A stretch of 64,000 bases of DNA. It comes from Candidatus Handelsmanbacteria bacterium. Its GTDB lineage: Bacteria; Latescibacterota; UBA2968; UBA8231. Location of the stretch: assembly GCA_016867395.1 (NCBI GenBank), contig VGJS01000004.1:16966-80965 (forward strand), read 5' to 3'. Below the pieces are notes generated by a model. The model was not told the DNA's origin. It saw only the letters and a list, made by a program, of their open reading frames with translations, and did no database searches. Shown one piece after another: positions 26,363 to 34,861 of this stretch (within the stretch, counting starts at the first letter, position 1; every line of letters begins with the position of its first letter). The translations under genes were made by a program, and so were the position numbers.

Positions 26363-27450
26363 CCCCGCGCCCCTTCGCGCCGCAACAGCTCGGCCTTTCG
26401 CTCCACCCCCCAGCGGTACCCCGACAGGGAAGCGTCGCGCCGCACCACCCGGTGGCAGGGTATGGCCACGGCCAGGGTATTGGCCGCGCAGGCCCCGGCC
26501 ACGGCCCGGGCCGCCCTGGGCCGCCCGAGTTTCTCGGCGATCTCGGTGTAGGTGGTTGTCTGGCCGGGGGGGATCTGGCGCAGCATCTCCCAGACCCGCC
26601 GCTGGAAGGCAGTGCCGCGCACATCGAGGGGCAGCTGATGCCCCAGCCCCGGCTGCTCCACCAGCCCCACGGCCTGGGCCACCCACTGGTCAAAGGCCGC
26701 GCCCCCACCGCTCAACACTGCCCTGGGGAAGCTATCTTGCAGCTGGCGGGCCAGGGCCTCGGGGTCGTCGCCCAGCAGGATGGCGCAGACCCCCTGGTCG
26801 GTGGCGGCCACCAGCACCGACCCCAGCGAACACGCCCCCACGGCAAAGCGGATGGACACTCCTTGCCCGCCGGCGCGATAGACCCCAGGGGTCATGCCCA
26901 GCTCCTGGGTAGAGGTGGCGTAGAAGCGCCCGCTGGAGTGGTACCCCGCTCCGTAGATCGCTTCGGTAACACTCGCCCCCTGGGCCAGGCCCTGGCGGAC
27001 CCGCTGGGCCCGCTGGGCCGCGGCATAGGCCCTGGGGGTGAGGCCAGTGGCCTCTTTGAACACCCGGTGGAAGTGATAGGGGCTCAGTCCCGCGCTGACG
27101 GCCAGCGCCTTCAGGTCGGGCGTGGACTCGGATTCCCGGATGAGGACGCAGGCCCGGGCCACCACCTCGCGCCGGCGCTCCGCCAGCGGAGCCTCCTGGG
27201 GTCGGCAGCGCTTGCAGGGCCGGAATCCCGCCTCCTCGGCCTGGGCGCCGCAGTCGTAGAAGCACACATGCTCCCGTTTTGCCAGCCTGGAGCCACAGGT
27301 GGGCCGGCAGTACACCCCGGTGGTCTGCACCGCGTACACAAAGGCCCCTTCGGCAGCGGGATCGCGGCGCAACAGAGCCTGCCAGCGGCTTTCACCGTCG
27401 GCAAAAGGGTGGGGGATGGAAGGGGATGCGGGTTGGGGTTGGGCGAGCAT
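26359..27450 (-). CDS. ada: Ada: methylphosphotriester/O6-alkylguanine-DNA methyltransferase and regulator
   Basis: This 363-residue protein has the full Ada layout. The zinc/methyl-acceptor domain carries C48, C52, C79 and C82 (VYCRPTCGSR ... PCKRCRP), the same spacing as E. coli C38/C42/C69/C72. An AraC-type HTH domain follows (LAVSAGLSPYHFHRVFKEATG, GYHSSGRFYATS). The C-terminal alkylguanine transferase has the acceptor Cys in IPCHRVV. Methylation of the N-terminal Cys turns E. coli Ada into an activator of its own gene. ATG 27450 has AAGGAGG upstream, and a 9-bp inverted repeat lies just beyond it. Confidence 0.94.
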   Translation of the reverse strand: MLAQPQPASPSIPHPFADGESRWQALLRRDPAAEGAFVYAVQTTGVYCRPTCGSRLAKREHVCFYDCGAQAEEAGFRPCKRCRPQEAPLAERRREVVARACVLIRESESTPDLKALAVSAGLSPYHFHRVFKEATGLTPRAYAAAQRAQRVRQGLAQGASVTEAIYGAGYHSSGRFYATSTQELGMTPGVYRAGGQGVSIRFAVGACSLGSVLVAATDQGVCAILLGDDPEALARQLQDSFPRAVLSGGGAAFDQWVAQAVGLVEQPGLGHQLPLDVRGTAFQRRVWEMLRQIPPGQTTTYTEIAEKLGRPRAARAVAGACAANTLAVAIPCHRVVRRDASLSGYRWGVERKAELLRREGARG

Positions 27451-27467
27451 GGTCTGCCTCCTTGAGA

Positions 27468-27493
27468 GATTATTCCTGCTGTCGGGAATAATC
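27468..27493. promoter_or_regulatory. Perfect inverted repeat upstream of ada
   Basis: GATTATTCC (27468-27476) and GGAATAATC (27485-27493) are exact inverse copies separated by 8 nt, starting 17 nt upstream of the ada ATG. The AT-rich arms stand out in GC-rich surroundings. A dimeric regulator such as Ada itself could bind here. It does not resemble the E. coli Ada box closely. Confidence 0.5.
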
Positions 27494-27539
27494 TAACCCC
27501 CTGCCCAGACCCCGGCGCTCCGGTTCTTGCGCCCGAATC

Positions 27540-28130
27540 TTATTTTTGCGGAGGGCGCTGGGCGCTCTTGGGGCGGAAGGCTTTCACCACCTCGTCGCGG
27601 GCGGTGACGTACGGACCGCCGATCAGGTCGAGGCAGTAGGGCACCGCGGCGAAGATGCCCGGCACCGGGGGCCGGCCCTCGGCGACGGGCAGGCCCTCGA
27701 GGGTCTCCTTGATCGACTTGGGCTGGCCGGGCAGGTTGAGGATCAGGGTGCGGCCGCGTATCACCCCTACCTGCCGCGAGAGGATGGCCGTGGGCACGAA
27801 ATTGAGGGAGATCTGGCGCATCTGCTCGCCGAAACCGGGCATCACCCGATGGGCCACCGCCAGGGTGGCTTCGGGGGTAACATCGCGCGGGGCCGGGCCA
27901 GTGCCGCCGGTGGTCAGCACCAGGTGGCAGCCGGCCTGGTCACACAGCTCGATGAGGGTGGCCTCGATCACCTGCTGCTCGTCGGGGATCAGTCGCCTCT
28001 CGGTGCGCCAGGGGGAACTCAGGGCCCGGCCGAACCACTCCTCCAAGGCGGGAATACCCTGGTCCTGGTACACCCCGCTGGCGGCGCGGTCCGATATCGA
28101 GACAAGACCGATCAGCAGTTCGTCGCCCAT
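27540..28130 (-). CDS. mogA: MogA-like molybdopterin adenylyltransferase
   Basis: This 196-residue protein has GLVSISDRAASGVYQDQG, LVLTTGGTGPAPRDVTPEATL (the MPT-binding TGGTG) and TLILNLPGQPKSIKETL. These define MogA, which adenylylates molybdopterin before molybdate insertion. The start ATG 28130 comes 1 nt after the upstream TGA. The gene lies downstream of the SelA-like and enolase-superfamily genes. No molybdoenzyme is encoded in the window. Confidence 0.9.
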   Translation of the reverse strand: MGDELLIGLVSISDRAASGVYQDQGIPALEEWFGRALSSPWRTERRLIPDEQQVIEATLIELCDQAGCHLVLTTGGTGPAPRDVTPEATLAVAHRVMPGFGEQMRQISLNFVPTAILSRQVGVIRGRTLILNLPGQPKSIKETLEGLPVAEGRPPVPGIFAAVPYCLDLIGGPYVTARDEVVKAFRPKSAQRPPQK

Positions 28131-28131
28131 C

Positions 28132-29337
28132 TCATCCCCCCAGCAGTTCCCGCACCCGCTTGCCCGCCAGTTGCGGCTCACCCTCCTTCAGGCACATGGG
28201 CCCGAAGAGCACCACCCCTTCGCTCACCCGCGAGGGATTGGCGTGGATGCCGGGGGTCCCGTCCTGCAACCGTTTCACCAGCTCCAGGGCCGAGAAGCCC
28301 AGGGCCCCCTCGTCGAGGTGCAGGGCGAGGAGGGGGATCTCGGAGCGCTTGGGATCGTTGGCCAGTTCAACCCGGGCGTGGGGCAAGGCACCGATGGCCG
28401 CTACCAACTCCTCCATCAGCTTCAGCCAGCGCCCCCGCCGCACCTGCGGGTCCTCCTCCACAAAGAGCCGGAGCGCCGTCAGCAACCCGACGATCTCCTC
28501 CTTGCCCACCTTGCAGGGCCGGCCGATGCCGTGGTGCGGGGCTCCGGGCAACCGGCTCTTGTCGATGAGGGAGGCTGGCGGGTTCCACTGGGCAAAGTAG
28601 ATATCAAGGTCCAAATGTTGCAGGGCCGCGGCCTCGATCAGCTCGCGCTTTCCGCAGAGGATGCCCGAACTCTGCGGCCCGCGTATGGCCTTGCCTCCGC
28701 TGAAGGCCACCAAGTCCGCTCCTTCGGCGATGAAGCGCCGGAGGTTGTCGGCCGGCGGCAATTGCCCGGCCGCGTCCACGATCACCGGCACCCCGGCCCG
28801 GTGCGCCACCTCCACCACCTGGCGCAGGGGGGGCAGGGAGTGGGCGTAGGCCACGTAGCAGACCGCGGCGGTCTGCCCGTCGATGGCCGCCTCGATCTCC
28901 CAAGGCTCGGTGTCGCGCACCCCGGCCCCGCTGTAGCGGTCGGCGATGCCCACCTCCACCAACCTCACCCCGGCCGAGCGCACCGCGTGGTCGTAGAAGT
29001 TGCGGTGGCTGCGGGCCATGATCACCCGGTTCTTCATCCCCCGGGTGTCGGGCAGGCGGTTCATCTTGGTGGGGTCCAGCCCGGTGACGCAGGCCGCGGT
29101 GCCCAGGAGCAGGCCGGCCGCCGCCCCGCTGGTGACGTACCCGGCCTCGGCCCCGGTGACCTGAGCGATGTACTGCGAGGCATGGGCCTGCAGCACGGCG
29201 ATGTCGACGCAATACTGCGACGCCTCTTTCATCGCCTCGGCCACCTCGACCGGCATGATGGACCCGCTCAGCCGCGTCGCCGGCCCCGAAGCGTTGATGA
29301 TCGTCGGTACCCCGAGTTTTTCGTAGATGTTGGGCAT
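28132..29337 (-). CDS. SelA/DgaE-like PLP enzyme
   Basis: This 401-residue fold-type I PLP enzyme resembles the L-seryl-tRNA(Sec) selenium transferase family and its catabolic branch (D-glucosaminate-6-phosphate ammonia-lyase, DgaE). Visible features are TIINASGPATRLSGS, YVTSGAAAGLLLGTAAC, VPVIVDAAGQLPP (PLP-ring Asp) and VAFSGGKAIRGPQSSGI with the PLP Lys. No selB or selD is nearby and the protein lacks the long N-terminal RNA-binding region of SelA, so a catabolic lyase is more likely. The upstream enolase-superfamily gene ends 7 nt before it, suggesting joint sugar-acid or amino-sugar-acid breakdown. Confidence 0.78.
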   Translation of the reverse strand: MPNIYEKLGVPTIINASGPATRLSGSIMPVEVAEAMKEASQYCVDIAVLQAHASQYIAQVTGAEAGYVTSGAAAGLLLGTAACVTGLDPTKMNRLPDTRGMKNRVIMARSHRNFYDHAVRSAGVRLVEVGIADRYSGAGVRDTEPWEIEAAIDGQTAAVCYVAYAHSLPPLRQVVEVAHRAGVPVIVDAAGQLPPADNLRRFIAEGADLVAFSGGKAIRGPQSSGILCGKRELIEAAALQHLDLDIYFAQWNPPASLIDKSRLPGAPHHGIGRPCKVGKEEIVGLLTALRLFVEEDPQVRRGRWLKLMEELVAAIGALPHARVELANDPKRSEIPLLALHLDEGALGFSALELVKRLQDGTPGIHANPSRVSEGVVLFGPMCLKEGEPQLAGKRVRELLGG

Positions 29338-29344
29338 AACGCTC

Positions 29345-30433
29345 CTATTCGAAAATCTGCTCCTGCACCAGGTACTTGTTCACTGCCGCGTGGTCCAGGG
29401 TGTAGCCCAGTCCCGGCCGCTCCGGCACCAGGAAACACCCGTCCACAAAGGGAAAGTCCTCGTTGGTCAACTCGTGCTCCCAGGCGATGGGCCCCACCAT
29501 GTCGTACGGCTGGCTCAGGTTAGCCATACAGGCAGCCAGGTGCAAACCCATTGCCGCCCCCGGCCCGTACGCCACGGTCTGCGACCAGCCCCCCAGTCCC
29601 AGCTGATGGGCCAGGCGCGACTGATGCACCGTCTCCAGATGGCTGGCCGCCCCGACGATAGCGTAGTCCAGCCCCTCGCCCTGGGCGCGGCGCACCAGCT
29701 CATCGGCCGGCCCCACATGGTCGGCGATGGGCAGAGAGATGGTCTGCCGCAGCCGGCGCCACTCGCTCAGGGAATGGGCCCGGCCCTTGGCGATGGGGCT
29801 CTCCAGGCTCTCGATGAGATGCCCCTGCAGCCGGCGGGCCAACTCCTGGGCCACCCACACCTCCTCCAGGCGCCAGCGTATATCGGGCCGCACCGCCATC
29901 TGCGGCACGGCCCGGTGGATGGCCTCCACCCGCTCGGTGACGTAGCGCAGCCGCGCCTCGGGGGTGGTCTCGGCCTGGGTGATGCACTTCATCTTGTAGG
30001 TGCGGAAACCCCGCTCCCAGCCCCACTGCGCGTCCTCGGCCGTGTGCTGGGGGGTCTTGTACCCGGTGCAGTGGGTGACGGGAATGCGGTCGCGCAGCCG
30101 TCCTCCCAACAGATGCCAGATGGGCAACCCCAGCGCCTGTCCGCGCAGGTCCAGCACCGCCTGCTCAAAAGAAGCCACCATCGGCCCCTCGAGCTGGGCC
30201 AGGTTCACCTGGCGCAGATCCCGGCCCACCCACGATTGCAAGGTGGCGGCGATGGTGTCCAGCGGGGTGAAGCGCTCGATCTGGGTCAGACCCACCAGCC
30301 CCTGATCGGTGTGTACCTCGGCGAGGCCGTGCTCGGCCCGCTGGTGGTAGGGCTGGCCGTAGGTGTCGTCCGACCACCACCAGCGGCGTTCGGGCACGTT
30401 GACCAGGTACAGGGCGATGCGGGTGATCTTCAT
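29345..30433 (-). CDS. Enolase-superfamily sugar-acid dehydratase/racemase-like enzyme
   Basis: This 362-residue protein has the MR/MLE architecture. An N-terminal capping domain (KITRIALYLVNVPE) is followed by a TIM barrel with the general-base YKMKC (KxK) motif and metal ligands in RPDIRW, IESLESP and PIADHVG (Asp-Glu-Asp set). The MR-type partner His is not obvious; GGWSQTV occupies that position. Members dehydrate sugar acids or racemise hydroxy acids, and substrate cannot be predicted here. ATG 30433 is the start. It heads a three-gene unit with the SelA-like enzyme and mogA. Confidence 0.8.
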   Translation of the reverse strand: MKITRIALYLVNVPERRWWWSDDTYGQPYHQRAEHGLAEVHTDQGLVGLTQIERFTPLDTIAATLQSWVGRDLRQVNLAQLEGPMVASFEQAVLDLRGQALGLPIWHLLGGRLRDRIPVTHCTGYKTPQHTAEDAQWGWERGFRTYKMKCITQAETTPEARLRYVTERVEAIHRAVPQMAVRPDIRWRLEEVWVAQELARRLQGHLIESLESPIAKGRAHSLSEWRRLRQTISLPIADHVGPADELVRRAQGEGLDYAIVGAASHLETVHQSRLAHQLGLGGWSQTVAYGPGAAMGLHLAACMANLSQPYDMVGPIAWEHELTNEDFPFVDGCFLVPERPGLGYTLDHAAVNKYLVQEQIFE

Positions 30434-30556
30434 CTTTGCTCTGGGGTGATGCAGCTTACATCGGAACCGGGGGGGTTGTGTCGATAGTTATACCAGTGTG
30501 CGGCCGGAGTTGACGGACCCAGGGCCGTACCCTCCCCTGTTTCCCTCCAGGTGCCT

Positions 30557-30655
30557 ATGAAACCTTCATTCAGGCAACTCGTGCCCTTCCTGCTCTGCAC
30601 CGGCCTGGCCTGGCTGGTGTTGCGCATCGGCATGGGGGTGTTCTTCCACGCCTAG
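30557..30655 (+). CDS. Possible 32-residue membrane peptide
   Basis: ATG 30557 opens a 32-codon frame with a basic N-terminus (MKPSFRQ) and one hydrophobic helix (LVPFLLCTGLAWLVLRIGMGVFF), ending in TAG. CCAGG lies 6 nt upstream. The stop codon overlaps the convergent glyA stop through a shared CTAG. The layout is that of a small single-pass membrane protein in the 219-nt gap between glyA and the enolase-superfamily gene. It could be chance. I do not recognise it. Confidence 0.35.
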   Translation: MKPSFRQLVPFLLCTGLAWLVLRIGMGVFFHA

Positions 30656-31941
30656 ACCAACCTGCCCTCCGGGCCGTAGAGCAAGCCGGGCGCCGGGAAG
30701 CCGTCGCACAGGGCCTTCACGTGGCCGGCGATCTCCCGATAGACCTTCTTGCGCGCCTCCAGGTCCTGGCCCTCGTCGGCCCGAACCCTGGCCACCTGCG
30801 CCATCCACGCGGCGATCTTCTCCATCTCCTGCGGCCCAAAGCCCCGACTGGTGGTAGCCGGCGTGCCCAAGCGCACCCCGCTGGGGTGCAGGGCCGGCTG
30901 GGTGTCGAAGGGGATGCGGTTGAAGTTGCAGACCATGCCCGCCGCGTCCATGGCCTTGGCCAACTGCCGGCCCGTCACCCCCATCGAGGTGGCGTCCACC
31001 ACCACCAGGTGGTTCTGAGTGCCCCCGCCGACGACGCGAAACCCCTCCCCTTGCAGGGATGCGGCCAGGGCTTTGGCGTTTTCGACGATGCGCGCCGCGT
31101 AGGCCCGGAATTCCGGGGTGGCCGCCTCCTTGAAGGCGACCGCGATGCCGGCGGTGGTGTGGTTGTGCGGCCCGCCCTGCAGGCCGGGGAATACCGCCTT
31201 GTCGATGGCCTCGGCGTACTGGGTCCGGCACATAATCATGCCGCCGCGCGGGCCCCGCAACGACTTGTGGCTGGTGGTGGTCACCACGTCGGCGTGCGGG
31301 ATGGGATTGGGATGTAGCCCGGCCACCACCAGCCCGGCGACGTGGGCGATGTCGGCCATCAGCAGTGCTCCCACCCCTTGGGCGATGGCGGCGAAGCGCT
31401 CAAAGTCCAGGAGGCGCGGGTACGCCGAATGGCCGCAAATGATCAGCCGGGGCCGGTGCTCCTGCGCCAGCCGCTCCACCTCCTCGTAGTCGATCTCCCC
31501 GGTGTCCCGCCGCACCCCGTACTGCACCCCCTGGTAGTACATCCCCGAAACGCTTATCCCGTCCCCGTGGGTCAGGTGGCCGCCGTGGGCCAGCGACAGC
31601 CCCAGGATGGTGTCGCCCGGCTTAAGCAGGGCCACGAACACCGCCTGGTTGGCCGGCGAACCGGAATAGGGCTGAACGTTGACGTGCTCGGCCCCGAAGA
31701 GGGCCTTGGCCCTGGCGATGCACAACTCCTCCACCTTATCGATGTACTGCTGCCCCTCGTAGTAGCGCTTGCCCGCGTACCCCTCTGAATATTTGTTGGT
31801 CAGCACCGAGCCGGTGGCTTCAAGCACCGCGTGGCTGACGTAGTTCTCGGAGGCGATGAGGCGGATCTTGTCGTGCTGGCGCCGGCTCTCGGCGCGGATG
31901 AACTGGGCGATCTCGGGATCTACCTGGGCGAGGGATTCCAT
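30652..31941 (-). CDS. glyA: Serine hydroxymethyltransferase
   Basis: This 429-residue enzyme has all SHMT landmarks: IRLIASENYVSHAVLEATGS, LTNKYSEGYAGKRYYEGQQ, NVQPYSGSPANQAVF, MADIAHVAGLVVAG, the PLP Lys in VVTTTSHKSLRGPRGG, and FPGLQGGPHNHTTA. It converts serine and tetrahydrofolate to glycine and methylene-tetrahydrofolate. ATG 31941 begins MESLAQVDPE. It appears monocistronic and divergent from the xylulokinase gene. Confidence 0.96.
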   Translation of the reverse strand: MESLAQVDPEIAQFIRAESRRQHDKIRLIASENYVSHAVLEATGSVLTNKYSEGYAGKRYYEGQQYIDKVEELCIARAKALFGAEHVNVQPYSGSPANQAVFVALLKPGDTILGLSLAHGGHLTHGDGISVSGMYYQGVQYGVRRDTGEIDYEEVERLAQEHRPRLIICGHSAYPRLLDFERFAAIAQGVGALLMADIAHVAGLVVAGLHPNPIPHADVVTTTSHKSLRGPRGGMIMCRTQYAEAIDKAVFPGLQGGPHNHTTAGIAVAFKEAATPEFRAYAARIVENAKALAASLQGEGFRVVGGGTQNHLVVVDATSMGVTGRQLAKAMDAAGMVCNFNRIPFDTQPALHPSGVRLGTPATTSRGFGPQEMEKIAAWMAQVARVRADEGQDLEARKKVYREIAGHVKALCDGFPAPGLLYGPEGRLV

Positions 31942-31982
31942 GTACTCCTCTGGGTCTTTGGTCTTTGCGCCGTGCCCGGCTT

Positions 31983-32019
31983 TTCTTTAGTCTAACGTAA
32001 AGAGTGACAAACTAAAGAA
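31983..32019 (+). promoter_or_regulatory. Inverted repeat upstream of xylulokinase (candidate operator)
   Basis: TTCTTTAGT (31983-31991) and ACTAAAGAA (32011-32019) are perfect inverse copies, 19 nt apart, ending 10 nt before the xylulokinase ATG. The right half, ACAAACTAAAG, recalls half-sites of XylR/ROK-type xylose operators (CAAACTAA). It also lies upstream of glyA. No regulator gene is adjacent. Confidence 0.4.
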
Positions 32020-32029
32020 GGGGCCGCCT

Positions 32030-33607
32030 ATGGGCAAGTATCTGGGCCTGGATTCCAGCACCCAGTCCCTCACTGGGCTGATCATCGACACCGACGCCGG
32101 CCGGATCGACACCGAGGAGACCGTCAACTTCGACGCCCACTTCAAGGCCGCTTACGGGATCGACAAGGGAGTGCTCCACCTGGGCGGGGGCCAGGCCCAC
32201 AGCGCCCCACTGATGTGGGCCGAGGCCCTGGACCTGCTCCTTCAGACCCTCAGGGAAAAAGGTTGTGATCTAAGCCAGATTCGGGCCATCGCCGGCAGCG
32301 GCCAGCAGCACGGCACCGTGTACCTCAACAACACCGCCGCCAAAGCCCTGGGCCAATTGCGCGGCGCCGCGCCCCTGAAGGAGCAGTTGGCCGGCATCCT
32401 CTCGCGCCCCACCGCACCCATCTGGATGGACACCTCCACCTCGGCCCAGTGCGAGGAACTCGAAGCCGGGGTGGGCGGCCGCCAAGTCCTGCTCGAACTG
32501 ACCGGCAACACCGCCTTCGAGCGCTTCAGCGGTCCCCAGATCCGCAGGTTCGCCCATGAGGACCCGGCCGCCTATCGCCATACCGCGTACATTGGTCTGG
32601 TCAGCTCCTTCATGGCCAGCCTGCTGGCCGGCAAACTGGTGCCCGTGGACCCTGGCGACGGCAGCGGTACAAACCTTATGGAGATCCGCAGCCGGCAGTG
32701 GAGTCCCAAGGCCCTGGCCGCCTGTGCCCCGGAGTTGGAGCGCAAGCTCCTGCCCATCACGCCTTCCGACCGGCCTGCCGGCCCGCTCAGCCCCTACTAT
32801 GTCTCCCGCTACGGCTTCGCCCCCGGCTGCCAGGTCTTCCCCTTCTCGGGCGACAATCCCTGTAGTTTGATCGGCCTGGGTCTGGTGGAGCCGGGCCAGG
32901 TGGCCCTCAGCCTGGGAACATCAGATACCCTCTTTGCGTGTATGGACCAGCCCCGCGTCTCCGCCGAGGGGGAGGGTGCGGTCTTCGCCTCCCCCGACGG
33001 GGTCCACTACATGGCCCTGATCTGCTTCCTCAACGGCAGCCTGGCCCGCGAGGCCGTGCGCGATCAACACCGCCTGGACTGGCAAGGCTTTGGCGAGGCC
33101 CTGCGCCACACCCCGCCGGGCAACCAGGGCGCCCTGATGCTGCCCTACTTCGCCCCCGAGATCGTGCCCAAGGTGGCCCGGGCCGGCGCGGTGCGCCATC
33201 ACCTCGACCCGCAAGACGCCCAGGCCGAGGTGCGGGCCGTCATCGAGGCCCAGGCCCTCTCCTCCAAGATCCATTCCGCATGGATGGGTGTGGCCATCCG
33301 CTCCCTCTGCGTCACCGGCGGGGCCTCGGCCAATGAAGAAATTCTCAAGGTCTTCGCCGACGTACACGGCTGCCCGGTGCACCGCTTCGAAACCGCCAAC
33401 GCCGCCGCGCTGGGAGCGGCCCTGCGCGCCTGGCAGGGCCACCTCAAGGCTGCCGGTACCCCCAAACCCTGGAAAGAAATTGCCGCCCCCTTCGCTAAGC
33501 CCCTGCCCGGTTCCACCATCCAGCCCAACCCCGCCGCCAAGGCGGTGTACGCGAAATTGATCGGCGAATATCGGGACCTGGAGAAACGCCACGCCGGCTT
33601 AACATAG
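32030..33607 (+). CDS. xylB: Xylulokinase, eukaryotic XYLB-like branch of the FGGY family
   Basis: This 525-residue FGGY kinase starts GKYLGLDSSTQSLTGLII and has AIAGSGQQHGTVYL, IWMDTSTSAQCEEL (catalytic Asp), FPFSGDNPCSLIGLGL and SLGTSDTLFA. GQQHG replaces the GQMHG of canonical bacterial XylB and is the form seen in animal XYLB. It would phosphorylate D-xylulose to xylulose-5-phosphate, feeding the pentose phosphate enzymes at 14-17 kb. AAAGAAGGGG precedes ATG 32030. No xylose isomerase is adjacent. Confidence 0.85.
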   Translation: MGKYLGLDSSTQSLTGLIIDTDAGRIDTEETVNFDAHFKAAYGIDKGVLHLGGGQAHSAPLMWAEALDLLLQTLREKGCDLSQIRAIAGSGQQHGTVYLNNTAAKALGQLRGAAPLKEQLAGILSRPTAPIWMDTSTSAQCEELEAGVGGRQVLLELTGNTAFERFSGPQIRRFAHEDPAAYRHTAYIGLVSSFMASLLAGKLVPVDPGDGSGTNLMEIRSRQWSPKALAACAPELERKLLPITPSDRPAGPLSPYYVSRYGFAPGCQVFPFSGDNPCSLIGLGLVEPGQVALSLGTSDTLFACMDQPRVSAEGEGAVFASPDGVHYMALICFLNGSLAREAVRDQHRLDWQGFGEALRHTPPGNQGALMLPYFAPEIVPKVARAGAVRHHLDPQDAQAEVRAVIEAQALSSKIHSAWMGVAIRSLCVTGGASANEEILKVFADVHGCPVHRFETANAAALGAALRAWQGHLKAAGTPKPWKEIAAPFAKPLPGSTIQPNPAAKAVYAKLIGEYRDLEKRHAGLT

Positions 33608-33800
33608 AAGGCGGTAGGAAGACCCCCTCCGCGGAGGACGGGGGGTGCCCTGTAGGTGTTTTCCAGGGGAGCGGCAGGGAGGGGAAGGACGCGGGAGGGG
33701 AAGATGGGAGAGCGGAGCGATGAGCGAGCAGGGCAGCAAGCCGCACCTTGGGAAACACCGGAAGGGTGCCCCCGGACCGACTACTATTTGAGAAAGGCCC
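33607..33800 (+). repeat. Intergenic mosaic repeat, copy A
   Basis: This non-coding GC-rich spacer separates the xylulokinase and dipeptidase genes. It carries a module GGGAGAGCGGAGCGATGAGC-GAG (33706-33728) and CCTTGGGAAA (33747-33756), both shared with copy C, and a perfect 12-bp palindrome CCTCCGCGGAGG near 33627. See copies B, C and D. Confidence 0.65.
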
Positions 33801-33804
33801 CCCC

Positions 33805-34860
33805 ATGCTGCTGATCGACGCCCATCTCGACCTGGCCATGAACGCCGTGGACTGGAACCGCAACCTCGAACTCGACGTGGACCAGCTCCGCCAGGCCGAG
33901 AAAGGCATGACCCAACCGGGCCGGGGCCGGGGCACCACCACCTTTCCCGCCATGCGCCGGGGCGAGGTGGGACTGTGCGTGGCCACAGTCATCTCGCGCA
34001 CCGGCCGCACCGGCAAACCCTCGGGGGACGCCACCTGCCAGGAGATCTCCTACGCCCGGGCCCAGGGTCACCTGGCCTACTACCGGGTGCTCGAAAGGCG
34101 AGGTCTGCTGCGCCAGGTCGGGGACGCCGCCCAGCTCGACGCCCACCTGGCCGACTGGCAGGTGCGCGGGGCCACCGCCCCCCTGGGTTATATCCTGAGC
34201 ATGGAAGGGGCCGATCCCATTGTCGCCCCTGACCAGGTCTCCTCCTGGTGGGCCGATGGTCTGCGGGTGGTTGGGCTCTCGCACTACGGGGTAAGCTCCT
34301 ACTCCCACGGCACCGGCACCGAGGGCGGCCTCACCGAGCGGGGTCCCGGGCTGCTGCGGGCCCTGGAGGAGGTCGGCATGGTGTTGGACCTGACCCACCT
34401 GGCCGATCAGGCTTTCTGGGAAGCGCTGGATCATTTCGGGGGGAGGGTGCTGGCCAGCCACAACAACTGCCGCGCCCTGGTGCCCCACCAGCGGCAGTTC
34501 ACCGACGAGCAGCTTAAGGCCCTCATCGCCCGCAGCGGGGTGATCGGCGCGGCCCTGGACGCCTGGATGCTGTACCTGGGATGGGTGCGGGGGGAGACTT
34601 CGCCCAGCGTGGTGAGCCTGTCAGACGTGGCCGACCACATCGACCATGTCTGCCAGTTGGCCGGCCACAGCCGGGCCGCGGCCATCGGCTCGGACCTCGA
34701 CGGGGGCTATGGGACCGAGCAGACCCCCGGCGACCTGGATACCATCGCCGACCTGCAGAAGCTCGCCCATCTGTTGCGCCAGCGCGGCTATGCGGAAGCA
34801 GACGTGGAGGGCATCCTGCACGGCAACTGGGTGCGCCTCTTCCGCGAGGCGTGGAACTGA
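33805..34860 (+). CDS. Membrane-dipeptidase-family (M19) peptidase
   Basis: This 351-residue protein belongs to the renal dipeptidase family. It shows LLIDAHLDLAMNA (HxD zinc ligands), LSMEGADPI (bridging Glu), VGLSHYG, VLDLTHLADQAFWEAL, VLASHNNCRALVPH and IGSDLDGGYG. These zinc enzymes hydrolyse dipeptides, often with D-residues, and beta-lactams. No signal peptide is seen, so it is probably cytoplasmic. AAAGG lies 8 nt before ATG 33805. It follows repeat copy A. Confidence 0.88.
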   Translation: MLLIDAHLDLAMNAVDWNRNLELDVDQLRQAEKGMTQPGRGRGTTTFPAMRRGEVGLCVATVISRTGRTGKPSGDATCQEISYARAQGHLAYYRVLERRGLLRQVGDAAQLDAHLADWQVRGATAPLGYILSMEGADPIVAPDQVSSWWADGLRVVGLSHYGVSSYSHGTGTEGGLTERGPGLLRALEEVGMVLDLTHLADQAFWEALDHFGGRVLASHNNCRALVPHQRQFTDEQLKALIARSGVIGAALDAWMLYLGWVRGETSPSVVSLSDVADHIDHVCQLAGHSRAAAIGSDLDGGYGTEQTPGDLDTIADLQKLAHLLRQRGYAEADVEGILHGNWVRLFREAWN

Positions 34861-34861
34861 A

